A stretch of DNA of 64,000 nt from the NCBI GenBank assembly GCA_024509875.1, contig JAMPIV010011333.1, positions 248,001 through 312,000 of the forward strand, read 5' to 3'. Of this stretch, positions 34,197 through 43,864 are shown in pieces. Each line of letters begins with the position of its first letter. Positions within the stretch are counted from its first letter, which is position 1. The notes under the pieces were generated by a model. It ran no database searches and was not told where the DNA came from. It saw nothing but the letters and a program-made list of their open reading frames with translations. The position numbers were made by a program, and so were the translations under genes. Origin of the DNA: Oreohelix idahoensis (taxonomy: Eukaryota > Mollusca > Gastropoda > Stylommatophora > Oreohelicidae).

Positions 34197-34919
34197 TGTC
34201 ACAGTGCCAGTTCATCTAATATGTGACAGTGTTATCTCTTCTTATTATAGTAAACTAGGTGACTGGGGCAGGCCTAGTTGTCTACCTTCTATTTGTCAAT
34301 TTGATCCATTGACCCATCTTCCAAGTAAGAGTATATCTTAGTACTGGCCCTCACCGCCAGAGTTATCAATTCCTGGATGATATTCTCTCAAAATTTCCAA
34401 CCTGAACTCGTTCCATCCCTTCTTATGATGTTACTTAAGTGACAAATTTCGTATAGCAGTTATCCCCTTATGTCTGTTGTTTTGTTACTCAAGCACTCAA
34501 CAACCCTTTAGAGAGTTAACCCAACTTGAGAGGTGTTCCATCAAAACAAGTGATTTATTTACATCAAAAAAATTCCATCATAACAGGATGCATGGGGTAC
34601 AATTTCCAGGTACAAACATTTCCTAACTGCCTCTTGTATGTCCCATTTCCTTCTGGGCACATTCCCATATCTACATATCTATTTATAGCTCTCTGCCTGA
34701 GAACATATTCAGTTATGGTTTATACCTATCTTCTGGCCTTAAGGCCTTTCTATTTATTCCGGCTTCTCCCAAGCCTCTCATCAACTCTTTCCTGAGTTGT
34801 TTTCCTTCATCTACCAATCCTGTCAATTTTGACTCAATTTAATCAAATACCATAATCTAAAAATTCAATATATGCAAATCAATACATTGGGTACACCTGT
34901 TGCGATATCCTCATACTTA
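34197..34919 (-). repeat. LTR copy 1 of the large element, first part
   Basis: Nearly identical to 43865-44588. Interrupted at 34919 by the R2-group LINE. An ORF at 34526-34795 recurs in the other copy and has no recognisable domain. Confidence 0.88.
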
Positions 34920-37900
34920 TATGATGATAGGAAACTCTTTACAGAGCGATACAACAGGAAGCAATCTGATCATCAGAAGAAGTCCCCCCGTCCGACAAGT
35001 GTTTCGGCCCTATATACTCCTTTACACTCTAAGGGGGGCGGGCCCACTTGGGTCATGACTCCCAAGCGTCTCAGCTTCCTGTTGTCTTGCATCAAAAATG
35101 AACCCATTTCACTTATGGTAGCAACTTTAAATTCCACAACTCCGCCAGCCGTGGAGGCAATTGTGAAAGTAACAAAGAGAAGACAAATTATTCCGTTCGT
35201 TCCGTCGCACACACTGAGACACCAGCGCGAAGTCAACGAGTCGCCACTGCGCGTTCCCCACTGGACTTTTGATACTGACACCCCTTATAGTATACACCGC
35301 TTGTCGCCCCTGAGTCGCAGTCCGTTCACTAGTCCACCACAAACCTCAGCGTATTGTGGACTTACAAAAATTCCTGGTGTTTTCTGTACCGCAGCGTTTA
35401 TTGTTACGATCTCCATTCCCCATTGCGGTTGTTCCACAGCCAGCCTGATGCCTTTTCGGCAGTTTCACTAAGCCTCTTCAGGGCCCTTGTTCTCGACTGT
35501 CCCCTCAGCCCCAACAGTTTCAATAGATCATACACTGATGCAGCCACAAGCCCTCTTGCACCCACTTCAACAGCCATGACCCTTGCAGTGAACCCATCGT
35601 GTCTCAGATCCGCGGCCAGATCACTATACTTGGCCGCTTTGAACGAATGTTGCTCATCTAATCTGGATTCAAATGGCACGGTCAGTTCAATCAGTATGAC
35701 CTGAAGCGTTGCTGCAGAATGAAGCACTATATCCGGCCGTCTCCGCGATTTTCGGATACTCTCTGGATATGCCCCTCGTCCAGGTAGGTCTACCGCCATC
35801 TCCCAATCATTTGCACAATCAAGAAGAGATGGTAAACTGCTACCAGGTTTATTCGGTTTGGGGTGTGCTGACTTTCCTGCCCTCAGAAAGTATGTGTTTG
35901 CGGTGTCTGGCCGGACTTTGCTATTCGCCTTCATTCTTGCCAGATCTATTGTCGCAGCAAGCTCATTTAGCACTTTGTTATGGCGCCAAGTGTATCGCCC
36001 TTGCCCTAATGACACCTTACACGCTGAGAGCACGTGTTCAAGTGTCTGCCTCCCCTGGCACAGGGGGCACTGCTCATCATCCGACTTTCCCCATTTCACA
36101 AGGTTGGTGGCCGATGGCAGCAGGTCATACAGTGATCTGACAACGAAGCTGAGCCTAAGAGGTGCCATATGCCATATATCATTCCATGTCAAGGACCTCT
36201 GCAGGGCTCCTTCCCATGTAGTCCATTGGCCTTGTTGGACCTGCTGCACTGCTTTTTGCAACCTCTTATCATTCTCAGCTTCTCGTATCTCCTGAACTAC
36301 CATGTCTCTGCGCTCCCTGCTTGATGCCTTGGACCACCAGCGGATGTCTCCATGACCAAATCCCCGTCTATTCGTTTGTGTGTATCCGATTACCTCCCTC
36401 AGTTTGAGTGACTCTTGGGCAGCATCAACAGCTTCTTCCACTTTCCACTTCCTTCCCGTTTTCAGTGTGGGCTGAATGGACTTAACCACGTCATCAGCTG
36501 ACTCGCGTAGCATCATTGCAAGCCTTGCCTTTCCAACTTTGTACTCTTCAACAACTGACTTGAAAGGAAGCAGAAGTTTTGACTTTTTGCAGTACAGTGC
36601 TACATCTGACAGACCTGGTGGTACTCCTAGCCATTTTCTCATGAACTTGTTGACCTTCTGCTCTATGGCTTCCACTGTACTTGTGCTTATTTCATATATA
36701 AGCAGTGGCCACAGCAACTTTGGTATCAACATGAACTGGAGGCACCACAGTTTGAACTTCCCCAGGAGTCTGCTTTGGTCTATGATCTGTAGCCCTCTGT
36801 CTGCCATTTCTATTGTCTGTTGCACTGCCTTTGAGTCTTTTAATGAGGCATCGTACACCCTGCCAAGACTTTTAACAGGTTCCTCAATGACAGTAGGGAT
36901 TCTTTGGTTGGAAACCGTGAATATGACCTCTGCTATCTTCCCTTTCCTGACTGGTAGGCTTCTCGACTTCTTGGGTTTGAAGCTCATTCTGCACCAGCTG
37001 ACTAGTTCATCCAGGCGTGCTAACATCCTCCGGGCCTGATGTTCATCTGATGTCAGAATTGTTGTGTCATCCATGAATGCTTTGAGCGGTGGCATGAGAC
37101 ACATTCCACCGAGCTTTGGACCTATAGCCATTCCTTCAGCCGCATTGAGGATTACCTGCATAGCCATCACGAATAGTATCGGAGAGATGGTACATCCCAT
37201 CGCAATTCCAACTTCAAGGCCAATCCACTTCGTTGTGTACTCTCTGGTTGAAAATCTGACAGCAAACCCTGCGAAATACAGCTTCAGCATTGCTGCAATC
37301 TCTTGTGGAACATGATACATTTCTAGGGCCTGCCACAACATCTGGTGTGGAACGGATCCATAAGCATTCGCTAAATCCAACCAGATTACATGGAGGTTTG
37401 TTCTGTCAGACTTTGCCTTTTGGATTGCTTCCCATATCATTGTGGCATGCTCTAGACATCCTGGTGTACCTGGGATACCTCCTTTCTGAATGGTAGTGTC
37501 AATGTACCCATTTGCCAGGAGGTATGTAGTGAGTCTTTCCGCCATCACTGAGAAGAATATCTTCCCTTCCACATTGAGTAGTGAGATTGGCCTGAACTGA
37601 CTGATGTCTGTGGAATTTTGCTCCTTCGGGATGTAGACTCCGTTCGCCTTTCTCCATTCCTTGCTTACAAGCTGGGTTTTCCACGCACTCTTCAGTAAAC
37701 GAAGCAGTCGTTTGAGCACCTCAGGGCATCTCTTATACACCACATATGGAACACCATTAGGACCTGGAGCTGACTTGCATCGAGCTTTCTGGACAATGCT
37801 TTCTACCTCTTGCACCGTTGGGGGCTTGGTGTTAAATTCAGCTCCTGGCTTACTCGGCCATTTAAGGCCTGCCATGCTGCTGAGCGGCTCATCTTTGCGA

Positions 37901-38558
37901 CCATCTGAATATGTCATTCCAAGGTGTTCTTCCAGGTCTTCTTTCCTGATGTTTAGCGTACCCGACCGTGGCTGCTCAAACAGTTCTTTGGCAAACTTGA
38001 AGGGCTCCCTGAAGAATCTTTCCCTATCCATTCGAGTCTTCCTTTTCTTCCTGCACAACCTTTCTGCTCTACAAAGGGCATTATGTTGGCCTTTCAGGTG
38101 CTCCCAAACCTGTCGTAACCCTTCCTTCTCTGCGGCAACTGCGTTTTTAAACAGTTTTCGGGCATGCTTCTTCTGTTTTCTGATTTCTTCTATTTTAATT
38201 TGTCTTCTGCTTTTTCGTGGTGGGTTACTTTCCCTTGCCTCCCTCACTCCGAACACTTTGCGACAGTGCAGATATATTATGTCGCCGAAGATTTCCAGCT
38301 TCTTTTCCAAAGTTATCTGCTTCAGGTTGTTATCCAACTCTTTTGCCAAGGCTTCGTCCAGCTGTTCCCAAAGCCGTTTTGCACTGGCGGGTGGAAACTT
38401 GATTGCATCTCTCTTCCCGTCCAAGAAGTGTGTGAGATCATCATCAGGCAGATCAACTTGAATGTACTCAGCACTGTGGATTGACTCCTGGCTGCGTTCT
38501 TCTAACGTCTTATCCGTCGAGACAGAGCGCTGCTGATCTCCCCCTGATGACCTCCCTG
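34920..38558 (-). mobile_element. R2-group LINE with restriction-like endonuclease
   Basis: A 3.64-kb insertion in the LTR. The empty site is present at 44588/44589 (catacttata followed by cctgctagag). No target duplication is visible. On the minus strand it holds one 1055-codon frame and a ~480-base 3' region ending gtttcctatcatca. N-terminal zinc fingers usual in the R2 group are absent, so the copy is either 5' truncated or of a lineage without them. Confidence 0.87.
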
Positions 38559-38571
38559 CTAGAGAGCGCAT
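35404..38571 (-). CDS. Reverse transcriptase-endonuclease, R2-group LINE
   Basis: 1055-residue open frame. The first seven residues (MRSLAGR) are encoded by the flanking LTR, so the native start is unknown. RT about 258-560: SAPGPNGVPY, QFRPISLLNVEGK, WLDLANAYGSVPH with Asp399, GCTISPILF and the catalytic FMDDTTIL (500-502, Met where Ala is common). Zinc knuckle C835-x2-C838-x7-H846-x4-C851. A restriction-like endonuclease follows: RRRPDIVL (Asp947), ILIELTVPFE (Glu962), KAAKYSDL. RT, CCHC, then PD-(D/E)XK nuclease is the signature of the R2/R4/NeSL/HERO assemblage; I cannot place the clade. It would nick DNA and prime copying of its own RNA at the nick. The frame is intact. Confidence 0.9.
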   Translation of the reverse strand: MRSLAGRSSGGDQQRSVSTDKTLEERSQESIHSAEYIQVDLPDDDLTHFLDGKRDAIKFPPASAKRLWEQLDEALAKELDNNLKQITLEKKLEIFGDIIYLHCRKVFGVREARESNPPRKSRRQIKIEEIRKQKKHARKLFKNAVAAEKEGLRQVWEHLKGQHNALCRAERLCRKKRKTRMDRERFFREPFKFAKELFEQPRSGTLNIRKEDLEEHLGMTYSDGRKDEPLSSMAGLKWPSKPGAEFNTKPPTVQEVESIVQKARCKSAPGPNGVPYVVYKRCPEVLKRLLRLLKSAWKTQLVSKEWRKANGVYIPKEQNSTDISQFRPISLLNVEGKIFFSVMAERLTTYLLANGYIDTTIQKGGIPGTPGCLEHATMIWEAIQKAKSDRTNLHVIWLDLANAYGSVPHQMLWQALEMYHVPQEIAAMLKLYFAGFAVRFSTREYTTKWIGLEVGIAMGCTISPILFVMAMQVILNAAEGMAIGPKLGGMCLMPPLKAFMDDTTILTSDEHQARRMLARLDELVSWCRMSFKPKKSRSLPVRKGKIAEVIFTVSNQRIPTVIEEPVKSLGRVYDASLKDSKAVQQTIEMADRGLQIIDQSRLLGKFKLWCLQFMLIPKLLWPLLIYEISTSTVEAIEQKVNKFMRKWLGVPPGLSDVALYCKKSKLLLPFKSVVEEYKVGKARLAMMLRESADDVVKSIQPTLKTGRKWKVEEAVDAAQESLKLREVIGYTQTNRRGFGHGDIRWWSKASSRERRDMVVQEIREAENDKRLQKAVQQVQQGQWTTWEGALQRSLTWNDIWHMAPLRLSFVVRSLYDLLPSATNLVKWGKSDDEQCPLCQGRQTLEHVLSACKVSLGQGRYTWRHNKVLNELAATIDLARMKANSKVRPDTANTYFLRAGKSAHPKPNKPGSSLPSLLDCANDWEMAVDLPGRGAYPESIRKSRRRPDIVLHSAATLQVILIELTVPFESRLDEQHSFKAAKYSDLAADLRHDGFTARVMAVEVGARGLVAASVYDLLKLLGLRGQSRTRALKRLSETAEKASGWLWNNRNGEWRS

Positions 38572-39848
38572 GTTTCATCCTGTAAATACAATCAGCCTTC
38601 AATTGCTTACTCATCTTACTTGTAGCAGTCGATGTTGCAAAGTTCATTATACAATAGCCCAACCCGGCTATTAAGTCCCTGTTCTTCTGTAAAATCTCCT
38701 CAACTGCCTACTTAGTCTCAGTTTGTTCACCTCATAGTCAATTTTGTAGCTTCAGCTTCATTTCTCATTATTCTGCGCTCCCCTAGTTGAAGCGTCCATA
38801 ACCTTGTAATACTTCATTTCGACTTCTGAAATAATTCTATTTAATGTCTATCAAAAGTTATGAGTCAAAGGACCTACTTACTCTGGTTGCACAGAATCCT
38901 CACAACACTCATATTTCTTACTATCACCTCTAATCTCTAGACCTATTTTTAAAACACAGTTCTGACTTTCTCCTGTGAATAGATTCTACTACTCTAACTA
39001 GGTCTATAGGATTCTTCAGAAGTATTCATTCTGTTTCTCACAGAAATTAAACTTGAGCCTGGCAGAACAGAGATTCCTGCCACTCTACGTCCTTAACTAG
39101 GACCGCTCCTCCAAAAATGCGACCGCTCGACAGCGCGTCTAAATGCGTTCTCCTCTATAAAATAGTATTCATTCTGTTTCCCACAGAAATTAAACTTGAG
39201 CCTGGCAGAATACACATTCCTGCCACTCTACGTCCTTAACTAGGACTGCTCCTGCGAAAATGCGTCCGCTCGACAGCGCGTCCAAATGGGTTCTCCTCTA
39301 TAAAATCATTCTCAGCTGATCTGTCCTTGTTTACTGTAAATTCATTGGTTCCTCCTATTCTTCGCTCAGCTGAAATATTTTCACGCTTATCCGCTGTGTA
39401 AACAACTCAGTGAAGTGTCATCCGTTGTCCTGGTAAACTTTTCACGTGCATATTTTTTCCTCTCAACTCACTTAATCCTATAAGGGAGGTAATTACCCAT
39501 TGTCTCCCTTTGCATATTTGACTCAAGCTTATATTGTCTTCTCTAAAGCTTGCTATACAATTCTTATATGTACATTTTCTAAACCATAATTACCAACTCA
39601 CCAAATCTACTTAAGTGTAATTAAGCACTTTCCTCCCCTGACTTTAATCATTAGAGTCTTCTCCCTTTGATCAAAGCACGATTTCACCCATCTCATTTCC
39701 CTTCCAGCAAGACAAACAGTCTCCACCCAAATCCACTCTCACCTCTTAAACCATCTTTTCATACCTTCCCTCCTAACCAAAACCAAATCACCGCTTATAA
39801 TTCCTGCTTGAGCATTTTACAATGCTCCTAGCAAAGCGAACGGTGACA
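38559..39848 (-). repeat. LTR copy 1 of the large element, second part
   Basis: Nearly identical to 44589-45884, ending agcgaacggtgaca. It contains a ~140-bp internal duplication (about 39024-39164 and 39165-39306), each unit with attaaacttgagcctggc and ctcctctataaaat. Confidence 0.88.
39024..39306 (+). repeat. 140-bp tandem duplication inside the 2-kb LTR
   Basis: Two units starting attctgtttctcacagaaat or attctgtttcccacagaaat and ending ctcctctataaaat. The same pair is in the second LTR (about 45060-45345), so the duplication predates insertion. TATAAAAT would be a TATA box on the plus strand, opposite to the coding strand of the internal ORFs; its meaning is unclear. Confidence 0.75.
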
Positions 39849-40095
39849 TACAACCCGGGGCCATACAAATGTATCCCATAGGGAGACATTTGTGTTCCAT
39901 CATCTAGCAATCCCATTCTATTCTTTAACATACCATTATCACCGCACCTGTATACATATTCAAAGTCTACATATTAAAAAATTTCCCCCAAAAAATATTT
40001 TGAAGCAAAATGTAACGCTACCTCATTGCTGAACCTTAGCTTGAGGCATATCATCAATACTCAAAAAAAAATAAATCATGGCTCTGCACTTATTA

Positions 40096-40186
<91 letters not shown>

Positions 40187-40189
40187 ATA

Positions 40190-40286
<97 letters not shown>

Positions 40287-41372
40287 GTTCCTATTTTTCG
40301 ACATGGTCACTGCCTCTGGACACAGAGGTTTGTCAGTACCTTTATATGTCTTGAAATATCTGCTGTTAATGTGATTCTTCCATTATACTAGACAGATAAG
40401 CAGAAATAACTAGTTAGTGGTGCATCAGTAGATATCCTAATGTGATAGTGAAAGATGTCACTATGTCAGAGTTGATGTGCCCGACTGATTCTAGTCTTGG
40501 ATGCATCAGTCAAGTCCTTAACTCTGTCTAAACCTATATGTACATGCACTAGTACGTCGGGGTTAACAAAATATCTAACCTTAAGATGTAGAGGTAATAT
40601 AGTCATGACCCTATAACTGTCATTACCATCATCTCTCAAGTAAGCAGTACCCATAATACCAATACTGCAACTAAGTTGTGTTTTCTTTTTTTTTTCGTTG
40701 TCTCTGTATAACCAGTGCAGTAAAAAGTGGGGACGTTTATCCTCAGTGCAATATTTGCCTATGTTCATGAGTAAAACTCCGCTTGACTGAGTGTGGATCA
40801 CTTCCCTTCTTTTCTTTTTTTTTCTTGTCTCTTTTTTTTTTCTCTGGTCCTGAATACCTTTATGTCTGAAATAGGTAAATTATAATGATTAACATGCGTT
40901 TAATGTACTATACATATTTTAACCAATGTCAGTTTTGATCATCAGGTATGCTGCATCTTGTACCTTGGGAAGAACGCTGTTAAGTTTCTTAAAACTATAT
41001 GTAGTTATTCTAGTTTGTCACTTTCATAAGATTATATGTGTGTACTCTACTGTGTCACAATGATGAACTTCTATATATTCACTCTACTTTGTCACAATCT
41101 TAAGACTATGTGCTTGATCTACCTTGTCACATCTTAAGGCTATGTGTTCAATCTGTTGTATCACACTCCTAAGACTATGTGTAATCTAGTTTGTCAACTC
41201 GACTCTCTCTTTAAAGAAGTTAGTGAGTACTGTAAGTGTCTAAGCGTGCTCCAGTATAAGAATATCAAATTAAGCTAAACACAGTGTGATTTAACTAATT
41301 AACGTAACTTTAGGTATTATGTTGGTTAGAGTACCGAATTAAGCACTATAGCTGGGGAATGCTTTACGACGA
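39849..41372 (-). other. Non-coding internal region of the large element
   Basis: Lies downstream of the 352-codon ORF on the minus strand. It contains an (AT)n microsatellite (40097-40284). At 40985-41200 there are about five degenerate ~50-bp repeats sharing aagactatgtg and ttgtcac. No gene is recognised; the ORF 40466-40801 (minus) has no known domain. Confidence 0.6.
40097..40284 (+). repeat. (AT)n microsatellite
   Basis: About 188 bases of alternating TA with two C interruptions near 40185-40191. The Ile-Tyr ORFs crossing it are artefacts of the repeat. Confidence 0.97.
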
Positions 41373-42431
41373 CTACACTAAGCTGGAGATTTGTTTTGCG
41401 AGTTCCAACAGTGTAATCTCTCTGCTAGAGAGGCGACTGTCATACTGTGACGACGTTGATATGGATTGCGATGTTGAGTTTATAGTCGCTCTACAGGAGG
41501 TGGGAGGCGAACGAATATTTATATTTTGTTGGAAACCTAGTGAAGGTTTATGTACTTGGCGATGATTTCTTTTGAATCTTGTTCGTAGATGTTCTTGCGG
41601 TAATCGTAGCAATTTCGCTCTTGGTGGTGAGTCTAGTGACGAAGGTTGGTAAGGGCGTTTGGTAGCTATGCGTATTTCGGTGGTGGTTGTATCATCCACA
41701 CACTCTATGTCGCTGTCTTCTTGTTCTGTTACATCAAGTTCAGATTCCACCTGTGCTGAAGGCGTATTAATGACATTCTTGTTGCTATTTATGTGCTTCG
41801 CTGTAGGACTCTGGGTATGGTGAGTAATGTTACTTTTCGTCACTTGTAAAGACTGTTCGTCATCGCTATCCGAGCTAGAGTATGTAGGCTGGTGTCGACT
41901 GGAAGTTGACGGTTGTAGTCCCTGACTACCATGTTCTTCTGTAAAGTTGCTACCGTGGGGGGCTATGTTTCTCGTTGCTGATTTCAAAGGTCTGTCATCT
42001 TCGCTATCCCAAGTAGAATGTGTAGACTGGTGTTGACTGGAAGTTGACGGTTGTAGTCCCTGACTACCATAGTATGTTTGACTTGTTACGGACGCATGAG
42101 GTTCTTCGTCCTGTGTCGACAGTGGCGTATTACTATCTCTCCCATGTATGCGATTGTCTCTGTATATTAGTCTTTCTCTCAATTCTGCTGGTGGAATGTC
42201 ATCTTCATCTTCTGAGTCTTCTCTGCAGCGAACTAAACGATGTACAGCATCTTGGAGTTGACCTGAAGTGTTACGTTGTTGTAGGCTAATGTTCTGCTCA
42301 ACATCCATGTCGTTTTTTTCACGTGAAGTACTTAATGTCTCTGTGGAATCATAATAACTCAACGTGACTTTTCGTATTGGTCTGCTACTGCATAAGGCTG
42401 GCGTTGACTGGGAATCGACGGTTATAATCAC
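41373..42431 (-). CDS. Unknown 352-residue protein of the large element (ORF2)
   Basis: I do not recognise the family. It is acidic and Ser/Thr/Gln-rich, with two ~50-residue internal repeats, each containing GSQGLQPSTSS followed by HQ, a Ser-rich DSxDD segment and a short polar stretch (about residues 121-160 and 167-205). A basic patch near residue 280 (RTRFKRNHRQVHK) precedes a Ser-rich tail. No transmembrane segment or signal peptide is evident. The start overlaps the end of ORF1 by 47 bases in another frame, so it may be made by frameshifting or reinitiation, or it may be a broken extension of ORF1. Presence between two LTRs implies an element protein; function unknown. Confidence 0.6.
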   Translation of the reverse strand: MIITVDSQSTPALCSSRPIRKVTLSYYDSTETLSTSREKNDMDVEQNISLQQRNTSGQLQDAVHRLVRCREDSEDEDDIPPAELRERLIYRDNRIHGRDSNTPLSTQDEEPHASVTSQTYYGSQGLQPSTSSQHQSTHSTWDSEDDRPLKSATRNIAPHGSNFTEEHGSQGLQPSTSSRHQPTYSSSDSDDEQSLQVTKSNITHHTQSPTAKHINSNKNVINTPSAQVESELDVTEQEDSDIECVDDTTTTEIRIATKRPYQPSSLDSPPRAKLLRLPQEHLRTRFKRNHRQVHKPSLGFQQNINIRSPPTSCRATINSTSQSISTSSQYDSRLSSREITLLELAKQISSLV

Positions 42432-43767
42432 TGATTATTTTTTCTCGTAACGCTTCAAGGGCTGGAGTGATATATCCACCTTCTTGTGTCTCATCTTGTG
42501 CTTTAGTGATTATGTTCTTCCGTTCATTTTGTTCAAACACAATTATTTTTGCTCGTATCGCTTCAAGTTCTGGAGTGATATATCCACCTCCATCATGCAC
42601 TAATAATTCAGATGATTCTTGTGTGGCAGAGATGGAAACAGGTGACATTTTCAGGTCTTGAACAGAAGCCTTATCTAATGAGCTTTTACGATCTGCAACT
42701 GATTGAAGAAGGGAGGGTTTTCCATCTATTTCAACTGCCTCATTTAAGCGCTCTGAATTGACATTAGCAGATGTGCATGGTTTTACTTTCTGAATCGGCG
42801 GAGTCTTTCGTCCTTTTTTCTTCTTTTTCTTTTGTTTGTGTTTACTCTCCACCTGTGCTGATGCTGTAAGTTGCTTCAACTGTTCTTGATTCTTTTGTGG
42901 ACTAAGGCTATCATCTCTTGAATATCCACTATCTAAGGAAACTTCGCTCAACTTTAGAACCGGTACATAACTTTGCAAATTCAGGTCAATTCTTTCTGGA
43001 TCTTTGCATTTGACAGTTTCTTGTTTCTCATCTTGTAATTTATCTTGAATGTTACTTTGTTGTACGTTATCAATTATATTCTTGTTACTTTGACTTGACT
43101 TTCCCATCTGAAGAAGTAATGTCTTTATGTCTTCTAGAACACCTATTCCTTTTGACACTAAACTGTTCAGCATCTCATCAGCAGTCTCTATCTCTGAAAT
43201 ATTAGCAATTGTTTGGACTTTTCTGCACCGTTTATCTTTCTTAATCTGTGCTTGACTCCATAGCATTGACAAGATTGTACTTGACTTCATGATGTCACTG
43301 TCGCTTTTCATATCTCTTTCTTCGGATGTCAGCTTCTCTAACTTATCAACCATTTCAGTACTGTATAAATCAGGTAAGTCATCTGTTTGTACTGCGACAT
43401 TCTGTGTTTGAGGTTGCATTCTAGTAACTTGTCTTTTCTGGACTGCTTGTGGACTTGTTGTCATTTCTGTTAATATCTTTGTATTTGTTCTTGTTGGTAT
43501 TCTGTGATGTTTCTTCCCTGATTTGATTTGCCCGATGTGTGCTCTCCATCCATCTTCTGTTGTGAGGAGGCCAACTTGACCTTTGTTTGATGTTATGTTT
43601 TTAAACTCCCATAACTGTCTGGTTTTAATTTCATTGATAAAATTTCTTAATGTTATTCTCTGTGCTCTCTTGTTCAAAGTGTCCCAGTGTTTGTTATAAC
43701 CATTCCGTCGTGAGTTGTTGTAGTTTTGTTGGTGCTGATACTCCATCTCTCCTTGTGATGTAGCCAT
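42385..43767 (-). CDS. Unknown 460-residue protein of the large element (ORF1)
   Basis: Family not recognised. It starts 98 bases inside the internal region. The N-terminal ~100 residues are basic and polar, with WEFKNITSNKGQVGLLTTED. The middle is acidic with possible helices, and a Lys-rich run is present near residue 320. The C-terminus has two copies of GGYITPxLEAxRxKII (about residues 394-409 and 432-447), a duplicated helical motif. No CCHC knuckle, protease DTG/DSG, RT or integrase motif is present. Its place after the LTR is where a gag would be, so a particle or RNA-binding protein is possible, but nothing in the sequence proves this. The composition is eukaryotic-like and low in complexity. 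Confidence 0.65.
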   Translation of the reverse strand: MATSQGEMEYQHQQNYNNSRRNGYNKHWDTLNKRAQRITLRNFINEIKTRQLWEFKNITSNKGQVGLLTTEDGWRAHIGQIKSGKKHHRIPTRTNTKILTEMTTSPQAVQKRQVTRMQPQTQNVAVQTDDLPDLYSTEMVDKLEKLTSEERDMKSDSDIMKSSTILSMLWSQAQIKKDKRCRKVQTIANISEIETADEMLNSLVSKGIGVLEDIKTLLLQMGKSSQSNKNIIDNVQQSNIQDKLQDEKQETVKCKDPERIDLNLQSYVPVLKLSEVSLDSGYSRDDSLSPQKNQEQLKQLTASAQVESKHKQKKKKKKGRKTPPIQKVKPCTSANVNSERLNEAVEIDGKPSLLQSVADRKSSLDKASVQDLKMSPVSISATQESSELLVHDGGGYITPELEAIRAKIIVFEQNERKNIITKAQDETQEGGYITPALEALREKIISDYNRRFPVNASLMQ

Positions 43768-43864
43768 GTCACTTTAAGAAGGGTTGGTCACGGCGCCAAT
43801 TAGAGATATATGTGTGACCGTGTTGGTGAACTCCCAGGACTGGTCACGATACCAATTAGAGATA
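43768..43864 (-). promoter_or_regulatory. Candidate primer-binding region of the large element
   Basis: Between the LTR and ORF1 two related copies of tctctaattgg...gtgacca occur: AATTGGTATCGTGACCAG next to the LTR and AATTGGCGCCGTGACCAAC about 65 bases further. The second resembles the AATTGGCG start of the gag-only element's primer site. Which one primes, and with which tRNA, is not settled. Confidence 0.4.

Noticed and set aside
36476..38484. Plus-strand ORFs of up to 266 codons (for example 37661-38461)
   Set aside because: Antisense to the intact R2-group polymerase; no domain of their own.
40026..40391. ORFs of alternating Ile-Tyr across 40097-40284
   Set aside because: Direct translation of an (AT)n microsatellite; not a protein gene.
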